NCBI GenBank assembly: GCA_002394525.1
Contig: DGUF01000266.1
Span: forward strand, 1 to 16,549
Source of the DNA: Lachnospiraceae bacterium UBA4317
GTDB lineage: Bacteria; Bacillota_A; Clostridia; Lachnospirales; Lachnospiraceae
DNA: 16,549 nt
Direction of reading: 5' to 3'
Part shown: positions 1 to 7,521 of the stretch, in pieces
Layout: every line of letters starts with the position of its first letter
Numbering within the stretch: the stretch's first letter is position 1
Notes under the pieces: generated by a model
Told to the model about the DNA's origin: nothing
Database searches by the model: none
What the model saw: the letters and a program-made list of their open reading frames with translations, nothing else
Made by a program: the position numbers and the translations under genes

Positions 1-1
1 G

Positions 2-3000
2 AATCAGAAAAAAATATCCGGGGGACGGAAGCTTTTTACGGTCCTTTATACGGTTTTGTTTGCCCTCCTGGCGGCAGTGATCTTCCGCTATTTTCCCATG
101 GAGGGGAAAAATATGGTCTGGAAGGGGGACGGGCTCTCCCAGCACTTTACGGCCCTCTGCTATTACGCCAGATGGGGACGGGCGGTCCTGCGCTCTCTTG
201 TGTCGGGCCATCCCTCCTTTCCGACCTTCAACATGCACATGGGCCTGGGCTCGGACCTCTTCACGACCCTGCAGTATTACGTGATCGGCGATCCATTCAG
301 CCTGCCTGCGGCCCTCGTGCCCCAGCGCCACATGCTGGTCTTTCACGACGCCATGATCCTGGCCAGGCTCTTTATCGCGGGTCTGTGCTTTGACGGTTAC
401 TGCCGCTGTATGGGGCGGCGGGACCTGACCGGGAACCTTTGCGGGAGCCTGGTCTATGTCTTTGGCAGCTTTGGGCTGTTCGGGATCCGGCACCCCTATT
501 TTCTCAATGCCATGATCTGGTTTCCCCTGCTTCTGACAGGGGAGGAGCATATTTTCAGAGGAAGGAGAGGGCGCCTGTTTACTGTCACTGTATTCCTGTC
601 CTGTGTCAGCAACTTTTACTTCTTTTACATGCTGGTCATCATGACGGTCATCTACGCGGTCTGGAGAGCCCTGAGGCTCTGCCTGTTTCCGGCCCCTGCC
701 GGGCAGGTTCGGACCGGTCTGGCCCGGATCTTCCGGCTGGCCTTAAAGTTTCTGGTCCGGGCGGGCCTGGGAACGGCCATGGGGGCCTGCTTTCTGGTCC
801 CCATCCTGCTCCGCTTCGGTCAGGATCCGCGGGCATCGGAGGGGGCGGGCACCGGCCTTTTCTATGCGCTCTCCTATTATAAGAGCCTGCCGGAGGCCTT
901 TGTCGCCTTCGGGACAGACGCGACCCTGGACTACTGGACCTGCCTGGGCTTTGGCGGGATCGGCCTGATCAGCGTCCTTCTGCTCTTTCTGGATGCGGAG
1001 AAGGACAGGGACGGTAGGGGGTCAGGACACTTTGACCTCAAGCTGGCCTTCGCGGGCATGGCGGCCCTGGTCATGATCCCCGCGGCGGGGGCGGCACTCA
1101 ACGGCTTTTCCTACCCCTCCAACCGCTGGATCTGGGCTTTTGCCATGCTGACGGGCTATATTACGGCGGTCATGGTCCCCTCCCTCCGGAAGCTTTCCGC
1201 AAAAAAGGCGCTGGCTCTGGCTGGGGGGATCGCGGTCTATGCCGGGATCTGCGCCGGCCTGGGGGCCGCAAAGAGCACGCTGGCGGAGCTGGGGCTGACC
1301 CTGGCGGCTGCAGCGGTCGTGATCATCTGCAGTGTGCTGAGCAGCCGTGAAAAGAACAGCGATGAAAACCGAAATGAAAACGGCGGAAAAAGCCGCGGAG
1401 CGAATGCGGCGGATCAGGCCAGCGTGACCGGCCCGGCCTGGGAGACCAGCCTGCTCCAGTCAGACAGGGACAGCGCGACCAGTCCGGCCCGGGAGACCGG
1501 CCGGCCCGACATGGGGCAGGGCAGCCGCGGCAGGCAGGCCCGGCTGTACAGGCTGCAGAGCGCGGTCCTGGCCGGCCTGATCCTTGCGACCGGCCTGATC
1601 CACGGCTATGTGGAATTTATCCCCGGCAGGATGAACAGCGCCCTGCGGGAATACCATTCCCGTCAGTATATAGAAGCCATGAAGGCCTCCGATGCCGCGG
1701 GCGTCAGGAGCCTGGTGGGGGACGGGACTTTTTTCCGCTATTCGGGACGGGACCTGGCCAATAATTTTTCCATCCTGCACGATGTTTCCAACACCCAGTA
1801 CTACTGGAGCCTGTCGGACGGCGGGATCGAGCGCTTTTTCACTGAGACCGGCCAGGGCAACGGCATGGTCCACCTCTATGACAACCTGGGCAACCGGACC
1901 TTCCCGGATGAGCTCGCCGGCGTCCGCTATTATATCCGGAGCGACGGCTCGCTCCTGCCTTTCGGCTACGATAAGCTCGAAGGGCTCCGCTATGACAACA
2001 GGGAGCTTTTTGTGGAAAAAGAAGGGGACCCACTCCCGGTCTTCAGTTTTTCCCTCTATGAAAACCGCTATGCCCTCCCGCTGGGATTTACGTCCGCAAA
2101 CTATATTTCCAGAGATACCTACGAGGCGCTCTCCATACCGCAGCGCCAGGAGGCCCTGATGCAGGGGATCCTGCTGGAGGAGGAAGACCTGTCGAAAATT
2201 CTGTCAGAGGGAAAAGACCTGCAGGGAACCTCGCCGGAGGCGGCGGACCTGCGGGAAATGTTTGCGGAGAAGGATCCGGAGGGAACAGCCTCAGACGGAA
2301 GCCGGTCCGCGCAGCCGGACGGGGAAGAGGGCCAGGCCCTGTCCTTTACATCCCGGGAGATCCCCTTTGCCTTTCAGGCGGAGGAGGGGATCGATGTGGC
2401 GCCCGGGCCGGACGGCAGCGTGGAGATCCGGGTCGCGGACCCGGAGGCGGCCCTGACTCTGGAGACGGAAGATACCGCGGGGACAGAGGTCAGCGTCCTC
2501 CTGACCGGGACGGACTACGAGCCGCCCGCGGACGGCCTGCGGGAGGACGAGGTCTATTCCAACACAGACCCCGTGGAGATCTCTGTAAAAGCAAAGAGAG
2601 ATGGACACACGGTTTCCACAAAAAAGGTGGAATATACTCTTGAGGACAATCCCTGGAAGACGGGAAGAGAGGATTTCCTGAGCTGCTGCGGCTGGTCGGA
2701 GGAGTCTCTTTCGGAGCTGCGGCTCTCCTTTTCCCGCAGGGGAACCTATAGATTCCGGGAGCTGAAGGTGATCGGCCAGGCCATGGATGCCTATCCCGCC
2801 TATGTGGAGGAGCTTGGCGCTTATACGCTGGAGGATCTGGACCTGCATGAGCTTGCGGGGAGCGGCGCGACGGACAGGATCACCGGCAGGATCACCCTGC
2901 CCGGGACCCGGATCCTCTGCCTGCAGATTCCGCGCTGCAGGGGCCTGCGGGCCTTTGTGGACGGTGTGGAGAGACCGCTCCTGCAGGCGGATACTATGTT

Positions 3001-3154
3001 TTCCGCCCTTGTGGTGGAGGCGGGGACCCATGAAATCGAGCTGCGCTATGCGACGCCGGGCCTGATCCCGGGCGCCGTCCTCTCCGTTCTGGCCCTTCTG
3101 CTCTTTGCGGCGGAGGCGGCCGCGGGCCGGCGCAGACGCCGGGGCTCCCACTGA
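2..3154 (+). CDS. YfhO-family multi-spanning membrane protein (5' end outside window)
   Basis: Polytopic membrane protein of the YfhO family, GT-C-like enzymes thought to transfer a sugar from undecaprenyl-phosphate to a surface glycan such as lipoteichoic acid. The frame is open back to base 2, so the TTG at 56 is probably internal; residues NQKKISGGRKLF precede the first hydrophobic segment. Visible: a first membrane segment, an outside loop with GDGLSQHF (typical acidic YfhO loop), many further hydrophobic segments to about visible residue 590, a long soluble C-terminal domain, then a last membrane segment (LIPGAVLSVLALLLF) and a basic tail RRRRRGSH. About 1050 residues are visible, longer than the usual 850-900 as I recall. 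The excess is in two low-complexity inserts, one at bases 1350-1540 with a tandem repeat and one near 2190-2340. A GtrB-type transferase follows, matching the known YfhO/CsbB partnership. The family call is strong; the exact substrate is unknown. Confidence 0.87.
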   Translation, partial: NQKKISGGRKLFTVLYTVLFALLAAVIFRYFPMEGKNMVWKGDGLSQHFTALCYYARWGRAVLRSLVSGHPSFPTFNMHMGLGSDLFTTLQYYVIGDPFSLPAALVPQRHMLVFHDAMILARLFIAGLCFDGYCRCMGRRDLTGNLCGSLVYVFGSFGLFGIRHPYFLNAMIWFPLLLTGEEHIFRGRRGRLFTVTVFLSCVSNFYFFYMLVIMTVIYAVWRALRLCLFPAPAGQVRTGLARIFRLALKFLVRAGLGTAMGACFLVPILLRFGQDPRASEGAGTGLFYALSYYKSLPEAFVAFGTDATLDYWTCLGFGGIGLISVLLLFLDAEKDRDGRGSGHFDLKLAFAGMAALVMIPAAGAALNGFSYPSNRWIWAFAMLTGYITAVMVPSLRKLSAKKALALAGGIAVYAGICAGLGAAKSTLAELGLTLAAAAVVIICSVLSSREKNSDENRNENGGKSRGANAADQASVTGPAWETSLLQSDRDSATSPARETGRPDMGQGSRGRQARLYRLQSAVLAGLILATGLIHGYVEFIPGRMNSALREYHSRQYIEAMKASDAAGVRSLVGDGTFFRYSGRDLANNFSILHDVSNTQYYWSLSDGGIERFFTETGQGNGMVHLYDNLGNRTFPDELAGVRYYIRSDGSLLPFGYDKLEGLRYDNRELFVEKEGDPLPVFSFSLYENRYALPLGFTSANYISRDTYEALSIPQRQEALMQGILLEEEDLSKILSEGKDLQGTSPEAADLREMFAEKDPEGTASDGSRSAQPDGEEGQALSFTSREIPFAFQAEEGIDVAPGPDGSVEIRVADPEAALTLETEDTAGTEVSVLLTGTDYEPPADGLREDEVYSNTDPVEISVKAKRDGHTVSTKKVEYTLEDNPWKTGREDFLSCCGWSEESLSELRLSFSRRGTYRFRELKVIGQAMDAYPAYVEELGAYTLEDLDLHELAGSGATDRITGRITLPGTRILCLQIPRCRGLRAFVDGVERPLLQADTMFSALVVEAGTHEIELRYATPGLIPGAVLSVLALLLFAAEAAAGRRRRRGSH
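1420..1502 (+). repeat. In-frame 51-bp tandem repeat in the YfhO linker
   Basis: A 51-bp unit (17 codons) starts at 1420 and again at 1471; about 32 bp of the second unit is recognisable. The peptides SVTGPAWETS and SATSPARETG line up at a 17-residue spacing. It lies in a hydrophilic insert between predicted membrane segments, so it can expand without breaking the frame. Confidence 0.6.
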
Positions 3155-3194
3155 GGGCTCTCACAGGAAAAAAGCCGGAGCACCCGGGTCCGGG

Positions 3195-3378
3195 AACCAT
3201 GTGTATGGAAGCCGGGACGCCCGCGGAAAAAAGGCGCGGGAAGCATGCGTGTGGACGCCGGGACTCCCGCAGGAAAAAGGCCCGGGAAGCATGCGTATGG
3301 ACGCCGGGACGCCCGCGGAAAAAAGGCGCGGGAAGCATGCGTGTGGACGCCGGGACTCCCGCAGGAAAAAAGGCCGGG
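3195..3378. repeat. 46-bp intergenic tandem array, four copies, alternating A/B types
   Basis: Four consecutive 46-bp units: 3195-3240, 3241-3286, 3287-3332 and 3333-3378. Each starts AACCATG or AAGCATG and carries GGACGCCGGGAC or a close variant. Units 1 and 3 share GACGCCCGCGGAAAAAAGG; units 2 and 4 share GACTCCCGCAGGAAAAA. The array therefore looks like a 92-bp dimer duplicated once. A degenerate half copy lies at about 3160-3194. The unit length is not a multiple of three, so every frame stays partly open and gives spurious ORFs on both strands. GCGGGA and TCCCGC within it could pair. It fills most of the 282-bp gap between yfhO and the glycosyltransferase. Confidence 0.9.
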
Positions 3379-3436
3379 GCGGGCCGGCTACAAAAGGAAA
3401 CAAAAAACAGACATCAGATGGGGGAGAAGAAGCCAT

Positions 3437-4390
3437 ATGAGCGACCTGATCAGTATAATCGTACCCTGCTACAACGAAGAGGAATCGCTGTGGCTTTTCC
3501 ATGACGCTGTGAAAAAGACAGAGGAGACCATGCCGGACTGCCGGTTTGAGATCCTCCTGATCAACGACGGCTCAAGGGACCGGACCCTGGAGGTCATGCG
3601 GGAACTGGCCGCTGAGGATCCGGATGTAAGCTATTACAGTTTTTCCAGAAATTTCGGCAAGGAGGCCGCCATGTATGCCGGTTTCTGCCACGCCAAAGGT
3701 GATTACGCGGCTGTCATGGACGCCGACCTGCAGGACCCGCCGGACCTGCTTCCGCAGATGTATCAGATCCTCAAGTCGGGGGAATATGACAGTGTGGCCG
3801 CAAGGCGTGTGAACCGCGCGGGCGAGCCTCCTGTCCGCAGCTGGTTTGCCAGGCGCTTCTACAGCCTGATCAACAAGATTTCAGATGCGGATATCGTGGA
3901 CGGGGCGCGGGACTTCCGGCTTATGAAGCGGGAGATGGTGGAGGCCGTCCTGGCCATGGGGGAGACCAACCGCTTTTCAAAGGGAATCTTCGGATGGATC
4001 GGCTTCAGGACCTACTGGATGCCCTACGAAAACGTGGAGCGCGTCGCGGGCCAGACCAAGTGGAACTTCTGGGGCCTGTTCAGCTACGCTCTGGACGGGA
4101 TCGTCAACTTTTCCAGGGTTCCCCTCGACATCGCCTCCTGGTTCGGGATCCTGATGACCATCATTTCCTTTCTGGCCATCCTCTTTATCGTGCTGCGCAA
4201 GCTCCTTTTCGGCGATCCTGTCGCCGGCTGGGCCTCGACGGCCTGTATCATCACCTTTATCGGCGGGATCCAGCTCCTGTGCCTGGGCATCATCGGCAAA
4301 TATCTGGCGACTGTGTATTCGGAGGTCAAAAAAAGACCCCATTTCATTATCAGCGAGAGCAACCGCGACGACGCGAGACGAATCGGGTAG
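3437..4390 (+). CDS. GtrB/CsbB-type polyprenyl-phosphate glycosyltransferase (GT2)
   Basis: Family 2 glycosyltransferase of 317 residues, expected to move a sugar from a nucleotide donor to undecaprenyl phosphate on the inner face of the membrane. The N-terminal catalytic domain begins ISIIVPCYNEEESL, with INDGSRDRT near residue 38, the metal-binding D95-A96-D97 in MDADLQDPP, and the family segments FSRNFGKEAAMYAG, GARDFRLM and RFSKGIFGWIGF. Two membrane helices follow (about residues 231-256 and 264-292), then a short basic tail. This is the standard GtrB/CsbB/DPM1-like layout and length. I chose ATG 3437 because GGGGAGAAG sits just upstream and the protein then starts at the GT2 core. The frame is open upstream to an ATG at 3245, but that stretch is the 46-bp repeat array. 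It probably pairs with the YfhO protein; no GtcA-like flippase is in the window. Confidence 0.92.
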   Translation: MSDLISIIVPCYNEEESLWLFHDAVKKTEETMPDCRFEILLINDGSRDRTLEVMRELAAEDPDVSYYSFSRNFGKEAAMYAGFCHAKGDYAAVMDADLQDPPDLLPQMYQILKSGEYDSVAARRVNRAGEPPVRSWFARRFYSLINKISDADIVDGARDFRLMKREMVEAVLAMGETNRFSKGIFGWIGFRTYWMPYENVERVAGQTKWNFWGLFSYALDGIVNFSRVPLDIASWFGILMTIISFLAILFIVLRKLLFGDPVAGWASTACIITFIGGIQLLCLGIIGKYLATVYSEVKKRPHFIISESNRDDARRIG

Positions 4391-4396
4391 GCTGGA

Positions 4397-4417
4397 AGCT
4401 AAGAGCTAAGAGCTGAA
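4397..4417. repeat. Short 7-bp tandem repeat AGCTAAG
   Basis: AGCTAAG occurs at 4397-4403 and 4404-4410, followed by the variant AGCTGAA at 4411-4417. Degenerate GCTAAAA and GCTAACA follow up to about 4440. It fills the 67-bp gap between the glycosyltransferase and the kinase. I see no convincing terminator or promoter in this gap. Confidence 0.6.
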
Positions 4418-4457
4418 GGCTAAAACGCTAACAGCTAATAAACCAAGGAGCATCTCC

Positions 4458-5960
4458 ATGACATTTCGAAAAAGGCTTCTGGTGGCGTTTGCCACCGTGA
4501 TCGTGATCCCCATGATTCTGTTTATGGTCGCCTTTGTCGCCCTGGGCAATTATCTGCTGGGGGAGGGCAGGGAGCTGCAGGGCTATACATCGATCGTGGG
4601 GAACTATGATGATTACGATGAAGAGGCGGAGGCGATCTTTCAGTCGGCGGCCGGCAGGATGGATGCCCTGCAGGATGTAAGGGTCCTGGACGACCTGTCC
4701 TCCCGCATCCGCAGCAGGAATCTCTATATTGCGGTGCGGAGGGGCAAAAAGCTCTACTATACCAGCAATCAGGCGCTGGCCGAGGCGGATCTCGACAGGC
4801 TGCCCGCCTTTGACAAGGACGCGGTCGGTGAGACCGGGGGGAGCTCCTTTATCCAGGGCCGGGGCCGGAGCCTGATGGTCCGCCGGATCGACTTTTATTT
4901 TCCCGACGGGGAGGAGGGGACCTTTTTCCTGGTCACAAGGGTCACGGGCCTGATCTCCGGCAGGTTTATGAGCGGCCTGTTCGTCTCCATGCTGACCATC
5001 CTGATCTTTACGGCCTTTCTGCTCACCAGGTGGCTGGAGACCAGTATTTTCACACCGATCAGCGCGATCAATATCGCCATGAACAACATCCGGGACGGCA
5101 ACTTCACCTACACGCTCTCGACGGGTGAGGAAGGCGAGATCGGAGAGCTCTACCGCAACTATGAGGACATGCGCCTGCGGCTCAAGGAGTCCGCGGACGA
5201 GAAGCTGGAGCATGAGCGCCAGAACAGGGAGCTGATCAGCAACATCTCCCACGATCTGAAGACGCCGATCACATCGATCAAGGGCTATGTGGAGGGCCTG
5301 ATCGACGGGGTGGCCAACACGCCGGAAAAGCAGGCCAAATACATCCGCACGATCTACAACAAGGCCAATGACATGGACCACCTGATCGACGAGCTGACCC
5401 TCTATTCGCGCTTTGAGAGCGACCGGATCCCCTACAATTTCCACCGCCTCAGTGTCGGCGACTACTTCGGCGACTGCGTCGAGGAGATCGGGATGGACCT
5501 GGAGTCCAAGGGGATCGAGCTCAATTACACCAACCTTGTCTCCCCGCAGACAAAGATCATCGCCGATCCCGAGCAGATGAAGCGGGTGATTAACAATATT
5601 GTGGGAAATAGTGTAAAATATATGGACAAAGAAAAGGGCCGGATCGATATCCGGATCCTGGACGAGCACGACAGTGTGCGGATCGAGGTGGAGGACAACG
5701 GCAAGGGCATCGCGGCCCGGGACCTGCCCAATATCTTTGACCGTTTTTACCGCACGGATTCCTCCCGCAATTCGTCCCAGGGCGGAAGCGGGATCGGGCT
5801 TTCTATCGTGCGCAAGATCGTGGAGGACCACGGGGGCTATATCTGGGCCACCAGCCGGGAGGGCGAGGGGACCTGCATGCATATGGTCATCCGCAAATAT
5901 CTGGAACAGGAGACGGATTCCGTGGATACCATGGATCCTGTCGAGGAGGAAATAATATGA
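4458..5960 (+). CDS. Membrane sensor histidine kinase
   Basis: Two-component sensor kinase of 500 residues. A first membrane helix (about residues 8-32) and a second (about 171-193) flank an extracytoplasmic sensing domain of about 140 residues that I cannot assign to a named fold. A HAMP linker follows (SIFTPISAINIAMNNIRDGNF onward). The HisKA domain has SNISHDLKTPITSIKGY, with H265 the likely phosphorylated histidine. The HATPase domain shows the N box (NNIVGNSVKYM), G1 (DNGKGI), F box (IFDRFYRTD) and G2 (GGSGIGLSIV), so it looks fully active. Start ATG 4458 has AAGGAG upstream at good spacing. The stop overlaps the regulator start by 4 bp (ATGA), so the two are translationally coupled. The acidic tail (VEEEII) also encodes the regulator's ribosome site. 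The signal is unknown. Confidence 0.93.
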   Translation: MTFRKRLLVAFATVIVIPMILFMVAFVALGNYLLGEGRELQGYTSIVGNYDDYDEEAEAIFQSAAGRMDALQDVRVLDDLSSRIRSRNLYIAVRRGKKLYYTSNQALAEADLDRLPAFDKDAVGETGGSSFIQGRGRSLMVRRIDFYFPDGEEGTFFLVTRVTGLISGRFMSGLFVSMLTILIFTAFLLTRWLETSIFTPISAINIAMNNIRDGNFTYTLSTGEEGEIGELYRNYEDMRLRLKESADEKLEHERQNRELISNISHDLKTPITSIKGYVEGLIDGVANTPEKQAKYIRTIYNKANDMDHLIDELTLYSRFESDRIPYNFHRLSVGDYFGDCVEEIGMDLESKGIELNYTNLVSPQTKIIADPEQMKRVINNIVGNSVKYMDKEKGRIDIRILDEHDSVRIEVEDNGKGIAARDLPNIFDRFYRTDSSRNSSQGGSGIGLSIVRKIVEDHGGYIWATSREGEGTCMHMVIRKYLEQETDSVDTMDPVEEEII

Positions 5961-6646
5961 GCAAAATACTGATCATTGAAGACGAAGAGGCGATCGCGGA
6001 CCTGGAAAAGGATTATCTGGAGCTGAGCGGCTTTGAGGTGGAGACGGAGACGCGGGGAGACCGGGGACTGACGGCGGCCCTGCAGAAGGACTTTGACCTG
6101 ATCGTGCTGGATCTCATGCTGCCGGGCATCGACGGCTTCGATGTCTGCCGCAAGATCCGGGAGCAGAAGGATATCCCCATCCTCATGGTGTCGGCCAAAA
6201 AGGACGACATCGACAAGATCCGGGGCCTGGGCCTGGGGGCGGACGACTATATGACCAAGCCCTTCAGCCCCAGCGAGCTGGTCGCCAGGGTCAAGGCCCA
6301 TCTGGCCCGTTATGAGCGTCTGGTCGGGGCCGGCCAGAAGACCAATGACGTGGTCGAGATCCGGGGCCTCAAGATCGACAAGACCGCCCGCCGCGTCTTT
6401 GTGGACGGGACGGAAAAGAACTTCACGACCAAGGAATTTGACCTGCTCACCTTCCTGGCGGAGAATCCCAACCATGTTTTCAGCAAGGACGAGCTCTTCC
6501 GCCGGATCTGGAATATGGACAGCGTGGGCGATATCGCGACCGTGACGGTCCACATCAAGAAGATCCGCGAAAAGATCGAATTCGACACGTCCCACCCCCA
6601 GTACATCGAGACGATCTGGGGCGTGGGCTACAGGTTCCGCGCATGA
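5957..6646 (+). CDS. OmpR/PhoB-family response regulator
   Basis: DNA-binding response regulator of 229 residues, the expected partner of the kinase just upstream. The receiver domain (about 1-120) has acidic residues E8-D9-E10, the phospho-acceptor D52 in IVLDLMLPG, and the conserved lysine in DDYMTKPFSP. The C-terminal winged helix (about 130-229) has the usual pattern TTKEFDLLTFLAENPNHVFS, then ELFRRIWNMD, then VTVHIKKIREKIE and the closing IETIWGVGYRFR. GAGGAGGA at 5943-5950, inside the end of the kinase gene, is a strong ribosome site six bases before the ATG. The gene shares ATGA overlaps with both neighbours. No binding site for it can be named from this sequence. Confidence 0.95.
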   Translation: MSKILIIEDEEAIADLEKDYLELSGFEVETETRGDRGLTAALQKDFDLIVLDLMLPGIDGFDVCRKIREQKDIPILMVSAKKDDIDKIRGLGLGADDYMTKPFSPSELVARVKAHLARYERLVGAGQKTNDVVEIRGLKIDKTARRVFVDGTEKNFTTKEFDLLTFLAENPNHVFSKDELFRRIWNMDSVGDIATVTVHIKKIREKIEFDTSHPQYIETIWGVGYRFRA

Positions 6647-7431
6647 GCCGGACCAGGCCGAAGGGGCCGGTGGAGACCGCCGCGCCGCAGAGGCTGGACA
6701 AGTTCCTGGGCAGGGCGGGGCTCGGCACCCGGAGCGAACTCAAAAAAGCCATCCGGGGCGGCCGCGCCTCGGTGAACGGCTCGGTGGAAAAGGATCCCGG
6801 CAGGCAGGTCCTGGCCGGGGACCAGGTCTTTTTTGACGGAGAGCCTGTGGGCGGAGACCGCTTCGTCTACTATCTCCTCCACAAGCCGGCCGGCGTGATC
6901 ACAGCGACCGAGGACGCCCGCAGCAGGACGGTCATGGACCTTTTGAGGGAACCCTCCGGAGGTGCCGCTCCCGTTTTGCGCAAAGGCCTGTTTCCGGTGG
7001 GCAGGCTGGATCTGGACACGGAGGGCCTGCTCCTGATCACGGATGACGGTCCGCTGGCCCATCGGCTCCTGGCCCCCGGAAAGCATGTCGACAAGACCTA
7101 TTACGCGGTCGTGACAGGCCGGGTGACCGACGAGGAGATCCGCATTTTCGCGGAGGGCATGGAGATCGGCAGAGACGGGAGCGCAGAGGCCTGCCGGGTA
7201 CAGCCCGCCGAACTGCAGGTGATCGACGCCCGGGAGGACCAATCGCTGACCCGGGTCACGATCAGGGAGGGAAAATACCACCAGATCAAGCGCATGTTTG
7301 CCGCGGCCGGTCACAGGGTGGTCTACCTCAGAAGAGAATCCATGGGGCCCCTGAGCCTGGACCCCGATCTGGCGCCGGGGGACTTCCGCGCGCTCACGGC
7401 GGAGGAGATAGGCAGCCTGAAAAACCTGTAA
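6643..7431 (+). CDS. RsuA/RluB-family pseudouridine synthase
   Basis: Ribosomal RNA pseudouridine synthase of 262 residues, which turns a uridine in rRNA into pseudouridine. An S4 RNA-binding domain (about 17-65; RLDKFLGRAGLGTRSELKKAI, then ASVNG) precedes the catalytic domain. That domain has HKPAGVITAT and GLFPVGRLDLDTEGLLLITD, where D123 in GRLD is the catalytic aspartate. KTYYAVVTG and REGKYHQIKRMF are also typical. It resembles RsuA (16S U516) or RluB (23S) types; which uridine it modifies cannot be told here. The ATG overlaps the regulator stop by 4 bp, and the upstream sequence has almost no Shine-Dalgarno match, so translation probably depends on coupling. Placement in a two-component operon is a curious feature. 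Confidence 0.9.
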   Translation: MSRTRPKGPVETAAPQRLDKFLGRAGLGTRSELKKAIRGGRASVNGSVEKDPGRQVLAGDQVFFDGEPVGGDRFVYYLLHKPAGVITATEDARSRTVMDLLREPSGGAAPVLRKGLFPVGRLDLDTEGLLLITDDGPLAHRLLAPGKHVDKTYYAVVTGRVTDEEIRIFAEGMEIGRDGSAEACRVQPAELQVIDAREDQSLTRVTIREGKYHQIKRMFAAAGHRVVYLRRESMGPLSLDPDLAPGDFRALTAEEIGSLKNL

Positions 7432-7521
7432 GGTCAGGCGCCGGGAAGCTCCTTCTGTGAATATTATCCGGGGGAGAGATTCCGGAAAAACGTACAGGAC
7501 GGCCCGTCATGAGAGGATGAT

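Noticed and set aside
3195..3378. CRISPR array
   Set aside because: The units are contiguous with no unique spacers and no cas genes are near. The same holds for the 49-bp and 39-bp arrays.
3245..3436. Longer N-terminus for the glycosyltransferase starting at ATG 3245
   Set aside because: The added 64 residues are a translation of the 46-bp repeat array and are unlike any GT2 protein; ATG 3437 has a good ribosome site.
4428..5882. 484-codon minus-strand ORF
   Set aside because: It mirrors the histidine kinase gene. GC-rich third positions keep the opposite strand open; the plus strand has all kinase motifs and a ribosome site.
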